Below, in pieces: positions 12,286-26,600 of a stretch of 64,000 nucleotides of DNA. The notes below the pieces were generated by a model. That model searched no databases. It was not told the DNA's origin and saw nothing but the letters and a program-made list of their open reading frames with translations. This DNA is from Ifrita kowaldi (taxonomy: Eukaryota; Chordata; Aves; Passeriformes; Cinclosomatidae): positions 1 to 64,000 of the forward strand of contig VZRS01004048.1 in assembly GCA_013398055.1 (NCBI GenBank). Reading direction: 5' to 3'. The first letter of the stretch is position 1, and every line of letters starts with the position of its first letter. Made by a program: the position numbers and the translations under genes.

Positions 12286-15200
12286 TTACAGCACAGTCAA
12301 TAGAAATCTGAAGAATTAGGCCCTTTAAAATTAATTTCACTCTAACTAAATTGCACTCTAACACACACTTCAGATCACCCACAAGCCCGACAAATCTGAA
12401 AATCCCCCCTCAAGAGTATGAAGAGGAAAGTCTAAGCCCTGAAATCCTGTTGTTACTTGGTACAGGTGACCACATCACCTGGTGCAGTGTATTTCTGCTG
12501 TTCCTGCAGGAAGTGTTGCAGCTGCCACTTACTGAAGCTGGGGACCCGCTCTGCATCTTCTTGATAGGCTGAGTCTGAAGGTTTTTTCCTAACAGTTCAG
12601 GTCTCCCCTCAGCCAAGCCAGCTGAGGTAAAACGTGCCAGACCCCCAGCACCTCTGCCCTTCACTTTTTGCATCCATAAAACCGTATCAGAAGACACTTC
12701 GGAGCATTCTCCTGAAGCTGTTAAATCAGCTAGAGAGAGTTAATGGTGGAGGTGGGGCCAGGGAATTTTTGTGCACACCCTGTGTAACCCTGTCACTGTT
12801 CTCAGACGCGTGTTCACAGAGGATAACCCTACTGTAGGGAACCCAAACTCTGGAAGCTGGGACAGACCCTCATTCCAGGCACCTGACTTCAGAAAGTGAC
12901 AGTTTTCACCAGTTCCTTGGAGGAATCAGTCTCCCTGTATTGCCTGTAGAAGCTGGCCAGAGAACTTTGTCTTCCTGAGCTTGAAACTGGTCTTTGCAGA
13001 GGCTCCAACACCCCGCTCCCTTTTCTGGAAACAGTGTAGGTAGATAGACTGCCAGATAGATAGCCTGCAAGCTAAGCAGAGATTTATAGGGCAAAACCAG
13101 CTCCATCACACCACCCCCTCATGGAAACCTACTGGCAAATGGTAGGAGAGGAAGAATTTTCTTGTGAACTTGCACATAACGATGGCATGTTGCATCCTTC
13201 TCTCATTTCCAAGTGAGTTGAAGTGTAGCCTGGGGTTAGTGTGTGCTCCATATACGTAAAGCAGGCTTACAGTGACGTGACAGTGGCAGGAATAAATGGC
13301 AGTGAGGCTCATGGCTGGTGGAACTGTTACAAATTTTCAGCCATACATAATGAGGGAGAAAAGAGAATCCTTCTTAGCAGTCTTGGAATAGCTGAAGAGC
13401 CATCAGAACCCCAAGCTGCAGAGTATGAAGTACAGGAAAGACGAAGATACAGCTCTTGCTGTATTTTCTTAGTTTGCTTTGCTTCAGCTAACCGTGTGGG
13501 CTGTATGTTGGGAGAGTTATTTCTCTTAGATGAAATTCACCCTGAGTAAGTGGGAGGAAGGAAAGATTTTTTTTTGAGAAATGAGAGCTAAAAATGAGGA
13601 GGAGGGATTTGCTCTCCATACCCCAGTCAGCCTGAGGGACTGACCTAGGGCTCAGTCCTAGGGTAGGGATTATCTGTATGAGTGGAAGCACCCCCAGAGG
13701 GTTGGACCACAGATTTCTGGGAAGATGGTCCTTTCCCCTTGATTTCTTATTATATGGTTGTGCTTGTGGAGAAGCTGAAAATGTTTCCCTGCCCATGAAC
13801 TTGATCTACAAACTGTCTGTATATCCTTACCAATGCACATCAGAAGGGTCAGGTGTCCAAGGCCCACCTATGAATTGAATTCCTTTAGACTTTATCTGTT
13901 CTACTCAGGTAAATATGGAAAGACTAAGAACAGTGAAACCCAATACTCTTAAATGCACTAGTAATGGATGGAAATAATGTGTGTTTATAAAATATTTTTA
14001 GAAGGCACAGTGTTGTGGCTTTTATCCTTTCCCTTGTTGTATAATGGTGTTTGTGGTTACTTATTCAGCCATCACTGCAGTTTTTGCTTTGGGAATATAA
14101 TCACCTACTAATGCAGTTTATTGCCTTGTATATTTCTCTGCCAAGAACATTATCCCTTAAATAGAGGCTTTGTAATAATAACCTCTAATTTCCACAACTT
14201 CATTGTTAATTTCCACAACTTCTACTTTGCAAGTATTAAAACTCGAAGTTCTCCACAAGTCCCTAGGTTTTTGCAGCTTAACGACAGTAAATCCAGTACT
14301 TTCTTCCTAGTGATTTTATGCCTTTAAAGGGCGTAAGGCCTTGTGTCCCTGCTCAGTGCTATTTGAGGTGCACTGCTGGGAACACTGGAGCCCGCTGTGG
14401 AGCCTTGTTAATGATTATACTGCACACACATTAGCAGCCTGGGACCAAATCCTTCCCACTTCACTGGGATCCCTGTGAGGTCCTTAAGTGTTTCATAGAA
14501 GAACAGGAGCAAGACACGTCAGCGAGTGTTTATGTAGAGACCAGAGGGCTGAAGCAACCTCAGCAGTGTTGGTCCACTGGATAATGTCACACCTCCCATA
14601 CTGCTTGGATAAATGGACAGAAACAGCTGCCCATTTACATTCTGACACGGGCAGAATGTGGGACTAACAAGCTCCCTTTTTTCTGCTTAATTATCTTACT
14701 TAGTTTTACAGATGCCATTTGGCAGCCTCATTCTCTCCTGAGCTGGCCTTGTTTCAGTGGGAGGGCTTCTGACCTGTCTATATGGTGCAGAGCTTATAAA
14801 CCATTTGAAGATCCTTCTCTGTGAAAGGCACTTTATGATACAAACCAGGGTTTTCTAAGCTGTGGTGTGCACAAAGCCATTTATGCAGAGTAGCAGCGGC
14901 CATAACTGAATTTGTTACTTGCCACCACTGATGGTCATGGTATGCAGCAACCCCTGAAAAGAGCTCCCTAAAAAGGACAAAAATCCCACATCAGAGTATT
15001 TTTGTAAGCCATTGATGTTTTCCCTGGAGTATAGTTTAGGTAAATACTGTAAAAAAATGAAAACCACAGTGCAATCATTTTCTTTTTAGTGCATCTCCTC
15101 AGCATCTGCGTTCTTTGCAACTGCTCAAAAAACTTGATCTTGCCCCAGTTTTATAGATGAGTTATAACAGTCAAAGTTCTGTCTTTCTTTTAAAGTGGCA

Positions 15201-18200
15201 CAACTACTGGTTCAGGGCAACTGTATGGATGGAGATGAGGTTAGTTTAGCTTGTTTTTCCCCAGCAAGATTATAATTTGTTTCTCTACGCCATGAGTTAT
15301 TAATCTTTCTAAAAAATATTCCTTCTACTGTGCAAAAGGAAAAATAAAATGGAGCCAAAATATGCTGGATCATAGCAAAATTAATTGGAAATAGTTTTCT
15401 TTTAAATAAGTTGCATATGTGTTTCCCTGTTTAGTATTCACAATGTACAGCAGAGACGCTTTCAGAAATGAACTCATTTTAAAAAGAGATAGATTTACAC
15501 ACACCACAATGAAAGCACTCACTGGCAGCATTGTATACCGTATCAAATCAGTGACTGTTGGTACATATTTGAAGTTAATTTGACACTGAAGTAAACAAAT
15601 CAAAGTGTGTTTATAGAATAATTAGACCATATTCTCAGTATTGTGGCTACAAAATTTTGTCACTGCTATTGAAGTACTCTGTGGTTTTATTGGGTTTGTT
15701 TACAGAATTCCTTAGCAACACAAAGAAAACTGTCAGAATTACCTAAGTATAATTGTCATGGTAAAACCTGTCTTTGCATAATAGTCACAAACCAGCTATA
15801 TAAATCATAACCACTGGTGTTTCTTGGTTTCGTATTTATGATTCTGGAAGCATAAGCTTCTAATAAGATCTATTTGTGAGTTAAAAGTCTTTGAAGAAAA
15901 ATTGCAAATATTTGTTTTACCCAACTGAAAATAATAAAAAATCCCAAACCAGAAATAGGTCAAACTTTTTGCCAATACTCTATGTATTTTTCTACAACAT
16001 AGAAACATAATACTTTTATGTAAATAGCATATTACCACATACAGTTTTTTTATCTGTTCTTTTCCAGTCATATTATTGTGTGGTTTTGCATCCTTTAGGA
16101 TCATGTGACTGGAAAGACAGACTAAACCGATAGCAATATAAAGTTTTGTTTACACCCAACCTCTTCCTGCAAATGTGCATCTAACTGTGCTGGAAGAAAT
16201 GATAGAGAGTCTAGACTCCCTCAAAGCTGAGAATACACGTTTTTTGGGTTTCTAAGTCAGGCAAAGACACCATCTGTTATTTTCATTCTTCACTTTTATG
16301 GTTCATGTTATCATTTGTCACTTTTGCCACATCTCTTGAGCGCAAGGCAGCTGCTATTGGTTAATTTGGGCCTATTCCTGCCGAATGTATGGGTTAGTTT
16401 GGTTCAGCTTGGGGGTGCTTGGCTCTTCTCGGAAACAGTTCTCAGAATTATAAACTTACTTCTTCTTCTCATGCATGCACAATAAAGTAACAGTGCATGT
16501 GAATCTGGATCTGAAGGTAGGTTCCTTACACGTATAGAAGGAGCAGCTGCTAAGAGAAACAGAAGTAACAAAAAAGAGGCAGAAGAGTAGAGAATTAGAG
16601 GTGATGTCTGGTCCTTTTTGAAACCAATGGGGAGTTTGTCACTCACTTTAGTGGATTCACACCCGCACCACAGAGTCTGCTCTGGGAATGGCTGCCTACC
16701 TTTTCTGTTCCCCTTTGATCAGGGTGCATTTTTGCCCTTTATTTTAGCAAAAGGATTCTCAGAGTAAATATTTACTGATAGGAGTTCCCCTAAAATGACA
16801 TAATTCTCCAGTAAGTTACTTCAGATTCACATTCTTGAGTGCCTCAAGTGAAAAAAAAGTTCAGATATTGTTTTGCGTGCATGAGCAGGGAAGTTGTATT
16901 TGGAACACAAATTTACTACCTGTGGATTTTCCCTCCCTCTGTGCCTGCCTTCTGCAGATCTGGGGTCCCTGTGTCCTGAGAATCTATTTTGTTCAACAAT
17001 GGCCTTTCCACTCCAGAAAATGATGTACCCAGCTGTTTGCTCAGGTTGCAGGGCTTCATATGTTGACAGTTCACGGTGCAGTCTGGTGTCACAGTGGGAC
17101 TGGCCTTTCTGCAAGTAGCCAAAATCATTCCCATTCCTTCACATATTATCCTCACAGTGGGGCTGAACCCCAGGAAGCATCCCAGAGCACAGCAGTGGAT
17201 GTAATGCCACTGTTTATACATTACAGGTCAGATTCTTGCTTACCCCAAAGCCCTTTCCCAGTTGTAGTCAGATGAGGATCCAGGTATCCAGGTGGCTGGT
17301 TTTGTGTTAGTTTCTCCCATCTGGATCCTTAGTAATGTAGCATCTGGAGCATAGCTTTTCTTCACTTCCTCTCTAGCTAGGAGTTTTGGAAAGCACACGC
17401 CAGGTTGTCTTATTCTAGAGATCTAGGGTGTGACTATGACTATTACAGAGTGATAGATGAAGATATTAATTAACAAATTACTTTAGTGTCTTCTAGCCCT
17501 TCCTCTTTTTTGGAGAAGACATGCTATAAAACCAGAACTGGAATCTCTGGTGTTGTTTACTTTGTTTATCAAGATTATATAAAAGAATCAATATCTAATT
17601 TTTCTATTATACTTTAGCACTGCATCTTCCTAGCCCTTCAGAATCATATCCTATTGATTCTACCTTTAATGACTTTGAAATTTTCAGTGATTTGTTTGTG
17701 GAGAATACTGTGCTTGATATAGATTTCCCCGTGTTAGTTTAAACGCTGGTAGTATACTTGGTGAATTAATGAAATAAAAATAGCTTTGTCAATAAGCAAA
17801 AGTGAAGCCGCTTCCAACGTTTGTTCTGTAACCGATGCTTTCTGCAACTGCTGCCTACACGAAATTAGTTGGTGGGATTAAAGAATATATTCCTCTTTTA
17901 TCCCATGTTTGAGTACTTGATCACAGAGGCATAGTTTAATCCAAACATCAATAGCATCTCATCAATTCAGTCAGATGCAGCTGTCAAAGTGGACTTTTGG
18001 TTTGTTTAGAGCTTTGAGATTTATCCTTTTTTAAGGTCATAGAATATTTTCTTTGATTTTTGATGCTGAAATCTTTCTTAATCTTCTAAACTTGAGAAAC
18101 ATCTGTTAAGATTTAATGGGGTGACTTTTGTCTTAAAATTGGAGTTTGTGTTGCAAATCTTTGGGTTTGAAAAACAGGGGAAAAGTACAAGCATATATTC

Positions 18201-19815
18201 CTTAGCAGTTATAAGCCCTGCTTGGTCAGCAAGCGATTAAACTAGTTAAAATGGAGAGCAGGCAGTGCAGTTATATTTAAGCAGTGTTTCAGTGGACTGT
18301 GATTCCAAATTTGTTTTGTTTCAAATTGGCATTAGCCATTTCCCTCTACCATGGCACTTAGCTGAGGATCTGAGTAGCAGATTTGTGAGATCTTTTAAAT
18401 AATGAGACAGTGATGTAACCGAGTGATTCAGAAGCAGAAAGAAATTTAACCTGCATTCTTAAGCTTTGGAGATTTGGAGCACTTGGGAAGAATGTAGTAG
18501 TTAATATTGTTGGAGGTAAATGGCATCTAAAAATACATGCCCCTAAAAACATACAGACAGCTGTCACGTCTAGTGCCTGAATATATTAGTCATTATCCTC
18601 ATTAACAGATGCAAAATCATCCCTGTTTTCATAATGCAAGCATTTCATATCAGGTAATTTGTAGTAATTTTTTATGGGTCTGAATTCTTCAGCTCCTGTG
18701 TGAGTTGGTGTTTTGAAGCAAGATTCAACTGAGAATTAGAAGATCAGGTCCAGACATCTTTCCTGTGCCTTCTTGCACTTTCTTACCTACTCCAGAATAA
18801 GATCATCTCTGCCAGGAATCTACCACATGGATTTTTTTATTCAAAGTATAATATTGCCTCATCAGCTTTTTCTGTAGCTGGTAGCCACTCATGTTTAATA
18901 AGTTTGACGTGAAGTCTTGTCTGCTGTCTTCTTCACTTCCATTTCAACAGCAGTATTACCTGGATGAAAAACACAGGATGTGGCTTTCTGAATATAAATG
19001 CTCTTTTCTCTTTTTCAGCTCATAGAGAAGAACATGTTGTTCTATAATTGCAGAGACAGCACTGGCACAACTTGTAAACCTCTGCAAAGTACTGCAGAGC
19101 TGCCATTCATAAGTACCAAGAGCTAAGTACAGCATGAAAAGCAGGAGGGCCTGCCAAGTTTCTTGCCACTTCCTCCTACTTCTGACAAGGTTTTCAATTA
19201 GCAGCTTGTAGGGGCCCAGCCTGTGGTCCTATTTTCATGCAGTATGCATAACTTAATTCCCCAGAAGAGGCTGGAACTGCAGAGGAAAGGAAAATACACA
19301 TAGATTTGTAATGTTATATATTGGAAGAAAACCGTTCACTAACAGTGTGATTCTGGGAAGAGGAAAGAAAGAGGGGCAGTGGGAAAAGGAAGAAATGACT
19401 AGAGTGGGTCTTGAAAGTGATGAAATCTCCCTGAATCTATTTTGTTAAAAAGCACAGGAGCCCAACACATTTCCTCCCAGCAGCCCTTGTGTAGTCCTCA
19501 TGTAAGGTTAACCTTAAACAGCAGCATGTTTAAGAAGATAGATGCACATTCCAAATTAAGCTCCAAGTGCCCCACAGAGCAGGAATGTTAAATTAACACT
19601 GCTTTGTTACATTTGGCAGTGTTTCCCAGTGCCTCCATTTAATGCCATCACTGCAAAAGGAGGAATCTTCACCTATTGGGCCAAATAATGAATTGGTGTG
19701 AGCCCTTGTACAGGCCTGTCTCCATGTAGCAGCCTGGGTCTCATAGCAGGGGCAGTCAGGTGGAAGCAATTGTGTAATATGAGTACAAATCCACCCCTTG
19801 AAAACTGGTGCAAAA
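12286..19815. other. Non-coding stretch, no gene seen
   Basis: No exon or RNA gene is supported. Open frames reach about 102 codons on either strand (13241-13549, 13488-13796, 16916-17221) and show no family motifs. A short direct repeat of TAATTTCCACAACTTC occurs twice near 14187-14225. Otherwise I see only unique AT-rich sequence. Confidence 0.55.
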
Positions 19816-19817
19816 AA

Positions 19818-19886
19818 GTGGGGCTGCTGCACTCCTCTTTGGGTCCCTTCCAACTCAGCTTATTCTGTGATTCAGTGATTCAGATT
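19818..19886 (+). mobile_element. CR1 3' tail fragment
   Basis: It contains GGGTCCCTTCCAACTCAG followed by a degenerate ATTCTGTGATTCAGTGATTC, the terminal CR1 motif with its short 8-bp tandem tail. Only about 70 bp remain and the 5' part is missing, as usual for CR1. Confidence 0.8.
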
Positions 19887-20593
19887 TTGCTTTTAGTAAT
19901 CCATGATGTGTCTGTGCATGGAGTACACTGTGGCAACATGTCAGCAAGCTGGTGAAAGCACAGGTAGGACCCCAAAGGACATCAGGAGTCTTATGGCCAG
20001 GCAGGGAGGAGAAAAAGCCCTCTTGAGTCCCTGTGGTCACAAGAATGTCTTAAAACTGATGTTCATTTGTAAGCTGTCATAAAAACAGACTGAGGGAGTG
20101 TGGGCATGGCAGGCTGTCCTTTGGGAGCTGCTACTCAGTATGACTAGAGTGGATTGTTTCCTCAAAGGCCAGGGTGGAACCACAAGCGGGTTCCTCTGTG
20201 TTACGCCAGGATGATCCTGGTCCTTTACTAGCCAGTGTACATAGAAGTACAAAGGCTTATGGAAGACACGTTTACCTTTCCCTTCTTGTCTCTTTTCCTC
20301 TGCTAAGAGCTCCAGTGGGAACAGATAAGCTGATTTATGGCAAGTGTATACACAGCTGCAGTGGAAGGCTTGAAGCAAAACTGGAATAACACAGCTAACA
20401 GTGCTGAAAGTGCCAAGAAAGGTATGAACTGTGTGGACAAGAATTTACATCTGTGACGTGTAGGTGTGGCTGCCATTGTGAAAATTGGCTTAATCCCCAG
20501 TGGTGCTGCAACCACAACTAAGCCTTCACCCATTGCACTGGCATCAGACCCACTAGACAACTTCATTCAAGCTGAGCAATCTGCAGCCTGATT

Positions 20594-20670
20594 CAGTGAA
20601 AGATAGCAGGGAGTTTGGACTAGGTGACCTCTAAAGGTCCCCTCCAGCTCAAGACATTCCATTCTGTATA
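20594..20670 (+). mobile_element. CR1 3' tail fragment
   Basis: The order GTTTGGACTAGGTGACCTCT, AAAGGTCCCCTCCAGCTC, CATTCCATTCTGTA is that of the 3' end of a CR1 subfamily. About 75 bp survive. It lies about 710 bp from the previous tail in the same orientation and probably represents a separate insertion, since each has its own 3' end. Confidence 0.8.
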
Positions 20671-23600
20671 TTCAATTAGAAAAAGAAAAAGAAGTCAGCA
20701 CTGAGTGCTATGAGTAGGATTCCCCTCTACTGATTTTAAGGAGCCAACCGTATCTGGTTTCCACGTATCCTGTATAAAGGAGAGGGAGAATGATCCTCCA
20801 CAGGGCAATTCAGAGCATCTCTCCTCATCTTCTGCCTGAAGCTGGGCTCTGGAGGAGAATGCTTCACACAGATAGCTCAGTGAGCTGCTCAGCAGGTTTC
20901 CTTGGGTATGGAAATGGGGCTTGGAACAGTGGGCTCTCTGTGTCCCAGGGACACATGGCCACCCCGCTTACAGAGGGCGAGTTTTGGAGAGGTGCTGCTA
21001 CAGGGAACAGTACGGCTCGGCAATAAGTTTGTGAGTGCTTTCCCTGTAGTCCTCTAGTAAAAGGAGGAGATGTGAATTTCATACATAAAAGGAAAAGTAT
21101 CACATTTTCCCCAAATTCTTCAGGAAATTACTCTCATATACAACCCCAGAATTTGGCTGCCTTTCAGAGACAGAGTGTCATTTGCATGCCATTACCAGGC
21201 TGTAAAAGTCTCATGGTGACTGCCTACTATACATTTGCAATCTTTAGGGATCCTATGAGGGTCACTCCTGAGGTCAGGTTTGTTTAGTCTGTTCCATAAC
21301 GGTGTAAAGTGGACTTGAATGTGTACTCTGCTCAAATAATACACAATCTGATTGATACTTAAACATCAGTAAGTGTTGTATATATGTTGCAGTTTCTAAT
21401 GTTCCAGGCAGAGGCAAACCATGTATTTGCTAACAAATTGTTTCTACAAACAACCTGATGTGGCTTTGAGGAGTGAGTCAAAATAGGGAATGAAATGTAC
21501 CCTCAAAATTATACTAAGAAAATCTTCATGTTTTTTCTTTCCTTGAGAAAAGTTGTGTTTTTTGGGGTTTTTTTAAATCTTCTCTGAGCCTTCCCTGTAT
21601 TAGGAATTCTTCCTTGTTTACTTTTAATTCACTCACCATCCATTCACTGATTGCCTTGCAATTCAAAAGCCAGGTTCCTTATGTTGCATTGTTCAAAGAT
21701 GGCTTAATTAAAAATAGATCACATCTTCTCTTTTGTGCCTAATACGCATTGTGCTGATTGGCTTCATAGAGGCCTGGATGATATTTCAGCCCTTTACAGA
21801 TCTTTCAAAAGGAATAATAAAAAGAAAGGGAGGAGAGAAAACCAATGTGAAATCTTTTTCATCCTTAATATGTCATGATTTAGTAGGCAAGAATTATTAC
21901 TCAACACAGGCTTAGGGGAATAAAGAAGGAGTAGAGAAAAGCTGATATATGAGTGACTTTGCTCTATCTCTTCCTTTTTAAAATACTGTAAATGTATAAT
22001 CTGTTGTGAAGACTAGGCTCACCCTAGCACGTTTTTCTAGTGCTTCTCTTTCAACAAGACTTTTGTGATGAAAATATAAATAGAAAGTGACATAAAATTA
22101 TACAGCTCAGCTCAAGACTGGTGGAGGCAAAATGTTCCTATTGCCATTTTCATGGCTACACCATAAAGTTATAACCAATTAGTTATTAAGTTTTCTCATT
22201 TTTTAATCCTTTGTCATGCACACAGGCTCAGAGAGGTGTTCCCTCTCTCTCATACTTTGTTAATTTGTGGCTCAATAATATGTCTGTGATGCTATATTTC
22301 ATTTGATTCTTTCTTGCATTAAGAAATTTAATTATTTTGCTCTATTTAGTGAAGAAATTGTCAATAGAGAACAAATACAAGAGCATGACCCTTCACAAGT
22401 AAATTGTAGTTCTGGGTTAAACCTAGTCAGCATCCGCCAACACTTCTGGCTTTTATTTTTTTTTAAGCAGCAGTAATATAAAATTGTCTGTGCTGTAGTC
22501 CAGCTAAGCTGCCTACTGTGCTTCTGGAAGGGCTGTTTGCAGGTGCACCAGAAGTGGTGCTTCCTCTGCTGAGAGCAGAATGACCAGCGCTGCCTGTGGG
22601 AGCCAGCTGAGGATCTGCCTTTCTCATGCGAATAGGAGCCCAATGCTTTGCTCTTCACCGGCTGCTCCTGGCCAGGCCGAGCCGGCCAGAGTCCACCCTG
22701 CAGGGCGTAACAACCCTCAGGAGGAGCAGCCGTATTTCTGGCAGGTTTCAGGTACTGCCTTGTTGTGGGGGTTTGTGCCTCTGACCCAGGCTCACTGTGG
22801 TGCTGACGGACTGAGCGAGCCCTTCCTGGGATTGCAGCGCTGTTGTGGGACTGTGCTCAGCAATGCAACTGCTTTCTGCAAAGGTAGCTCAGCTGCCTCT
22901 GAGCTCTGTGTTGGCCTGCAGTGCAGACACATTCCCTGGGAGAGGCTCTAATGGATCAGAAGGTGAGCAGAATTATGGTCAAGGCCTGCTTTGAGACAAT
23001 CTAAGATAACCTGGCAATTTTCTTGTCCTCTTGTTGATCTCTTCAGCACCTAAAAGCTTTGTCATCCAAAGAGGCAGAGCCCCTTTTTTTCAGCCCTAGC
23101 TAGGTTTGGCTCTGGTTAGCTCCACCCCTGATTTTTGCCTTTCTGTCTGTTTCTGGATGCAGCCCTTTGTAGCCTTTATTCTTCTTAGGATCTGGTTCAG
23201 GAGGAGAAGGCTTGATTTGACTCTGAGCTGGCAAATTCTGATTTTTCAGTAACTTTCAAAGCATTCCTGCAGAGAGCGATGACATGGGGAGTCCCCTTGC
23301 CAAAATGTAATCATGCAGAAAATGCAGAATTGAGATCACCATATAGATTATTTTATAATGTGGTCACATGAGAGCACATGGCACAGAAGCCAGAAACTGA
23401 ACAGTCAGTGCAACAAACTCTAGATTGTTGTAATTTGATTCACGTAAGGGAATTGTGTTAGCTTTTTGGCTGTGGTCTTCATGTTCTGTTTGGAAATGTA
23501 TGATGTCATTGTACCAAGCAAATCACAGCAAAAGGCTGCTTGTATTTATGTTGGCTGAAGGTTTAACCAAGTGTACATGGCAAGCTTAATTTATTGCTAC

Positions 23601-26600
23601 TTTAACTTTGTTTAGTCACTGAAGGGCTTTATTTATGCTGGTAAATTCAAATAGTGGCTAACAGTGACCACACAGCTAAAGAAATGGCAAGAGTCATTAT
23701 CACTAAATCACTTCGTTGCTGAGTTCCCTTAATTAAGCAGAGGGGAAAAAAAATTGAATCCCTGGACATTCAATAGTGAATATGGTGGTAAAAGAGGGTG
23801 ATTAATTGAGATATCAGTCGCTTTCCTTAGGAAACTAAATTTCTGTAACCTACTATGGCAAAGCAAGAATGAAAATAAAACTCAAGCATCATCTAAACTG
23901 CTGAATTAATTGAAGGCATATTAAAAAGTTTTATAGGTTCTCTAGAAAGTAAAATAAATAGCAAGAAAGCTATATTCTTTATGCAAACATTTTTCATTAC
24001 AGTACGTGTCGGTCCCTTGGTGAGAGCTCATTAACTTTTTAAAAATTACCTTTAATGGGCTACTCATTATCATCACCATCAAATGCTTCACTTGTCCGAC
24101 ATTCTAGCGTTTAGAGCAGATTAAAGCCAAAATTACCCTCTAGATACAGGGCATATTCAACTACACAGGAAAAAAAATAAAATCGTTCTGTAAAGTCATG
24201 GCTTATAAGCAGTGAAAATTAGGAATGTTGAAAGCAGCCTTTTTTTAAAGCTCAGAAATGTGTCTCAGTGTGGTAGCTGTGGTTTTCAGCAATATAAAAA
24301 AAAATGAAAAGGTTCCTCGTTTTCAAGTCCCTCATTGAAAAGCTATTTGGTTAAACATCATTGGGAAACAGATACCTTGAAGCGTGGTCTCCAGGGCTTG
24401 GGCATATCCTTGTTTGGCTGTTGTTTTGCCAAGAGACTTGAACAAGTCACTTCTTCCTTTGCCTGAATTAAAACATGTGGGTATTGAGATCTCCTTTGCC
24501 AAGGACTGCAAACCTCTGCATGAAAGCTGCTTTAGGAGATAACTGCTTCATTGTTACTCATCCTGCAAGAACTCTGCTTGATCTCAAAACCACTCTAAGC
24601 AGGAGCAGAAACAGCACAAGATCTGAATTTTTAGCTTGTTGAAACTGGCTCAAGCTTCTCTATTTCAGTGGAAATTCGCTCATTTGCACCAGTAGGGAAA
24701 TTGGCGTCCACTCCATTTTTTTTCCTAAGGGTGTTTGAGGAGAGTGTAAATTCAAAAGTGTTGATTAAGAATTACAGACATCCTGGCATGTTTTGATTTA
24801 TTGGGGACTGCAGTGCTCAAATGCGCCTGTTGTGATAAATAGCAAGGTTCATCAAGGTTGCTTTAGCAAGGCAACCTCAAAAGCATTTCTGTGATGGAAA
24901 CTTCAGTTACTCCTCTGAAGAGGAAAACAATATATAAACAGGGCTCAGTCTTAAGCTGGATGAACTCTTCGAACTCTGAGCAAGCTGGCTGATTCATGCC
25001 AGCCATGGCTTTGGACCTCCCTTTGCCTTGCCTTTCCCTTGGTTATCTGAACACAGCAGCAGTTTACCTGTGTCACCAATATTCAGAGGTGCTCTTAGAC
25101 TGTGGTACCAAGCAGGCTGAGGAAATGGCACCAGCCTTATACAGGTGAGGCGATGTTCTTTGGCTTAAGCGTGCTGTGGTGCCTTGCTGTAGTCTTCCTG
25201 GTTTTGGGGAGATGTCCCAAGAATCCTTCCTCTGTCAGTAAAAAGATCCTGTTACTGTTAAAATCCACTGCTGCACCTTTTCATCTATTTTCTCCAAGAA
25301 TCTTGGTTTATTTTTCAAAGCTATTGAACTGCAAATTATGGTGCTGCAATATACAGCCAGGCTTTTGAGTTTAAGTGGGATAAATTCTTCCTTGATTGGG
25401 TTTTGGTTAGAGTCCTGTATCAACAGTCCTTTGTTTAAAATAAAGACATTCTGAAATTGTCTAGTCTACTCACAATGCTCTTTTGAGCCCTTCAGCTGGT
25501 AAGATTCTCCAGATATCTCTCTTCTGGAACTTTATGTCTGATGGAGGAAGTATCTGAAGATAGGTGAAAAGCTGCAGACACCCTGGTGCAAAATAAAAGA
25601 AGCTTTGGAACATCTCAATCGATGGAGCTGGAGTGCTCTCCAGATATTCTGAACATTTTGCTGGTAAGATTCATAAATTGAGATTATCCAAAGCTTGCCC
25701 CAAAGAATATGACATATGTGCATGCCCCTTCTATTTCTCATCTACTTAGGCCTGTAAGTTGTAGCATTGCACATACATTGGTAGGTCCTCATGGCAGATT
25801 CAGATGTTCTTCAGATCTTCGAAGCATTCTCCAGCCAGCACTTCTTTTCAGCCTACTACTTATTTGGTAATATACAGGCCAGCTGGATAATTTTTGAAAA
25901 GCAGACAAAAATGCAATTTTTATCATGCTAGTACATTCTCTTGCTGCTGTATCTTTGCTGCACTTGGAAATGAAGACAGTGTAATTACCTTACAATTATC
26001 TTGTCAGCTTGTAGCAGAATGCAAAATTTGGATTGAGGTTGGGAATGAGAGTGCATCTAAACACCGACCTCTTGTGATATGGTGTTCATTTACTTTCCAC
26101 GCTAATTCTGGTACTGAGTGATGAGGTACATGTGTGTGGTTAAGCTAAATGGCCCAGAGTGGTTGGCCAGAGCACAGGAGACTTGTTGGCCATGTAAAAC
26201 CTCCATGTACCTACGCATGCTGCAGTGTGGGGACAGACTTCCTGCACTGCATGGAATGGAGTGGCCCCTACCAGCATTTTCAGGCAGCTTGACAGCCATG
26301 GGAGGTGGGGTGGCATCATGTTTTTGCCTGGTGGAAGAAGGGGCAGTCTCTTTTCCATGGGGCCACTGAGGCAGCATGGCTCTAAGGGTAGGCCCAGACT
26401 GTCCATCCCTCTTTGCTGTCAGTCCTGGTTATGTTGCAAGGTGAAGAGGAAACAGCAGTACATGAAGAACAGTTCCCATTTTTCAGCCCTTCATTTTTGG
26501 TTCTTGCCTGTAGAGATCTGTTGGAAGTTCCCTTAAACACAGAGATGCCAGCTGAGATAAATTATGATTATTTGCCATTGTAGACAGCCATGTTAAACTG

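Noticed and set aside
22580..22951. GC-richer patch with a 123-codon frame, possible CpG island or first exon
   Set aside because: CpG dinucleotides are too few for an island, and the frame shows no signal peptide or domain.
24420..24475. MIR-SINE-like text (GACTTGAACAAGTCACTTC)
   Set aside because: It resembles the MIR core phrase but only over about 25 bp with no tRNA-like head or further core, so chance is as likely.
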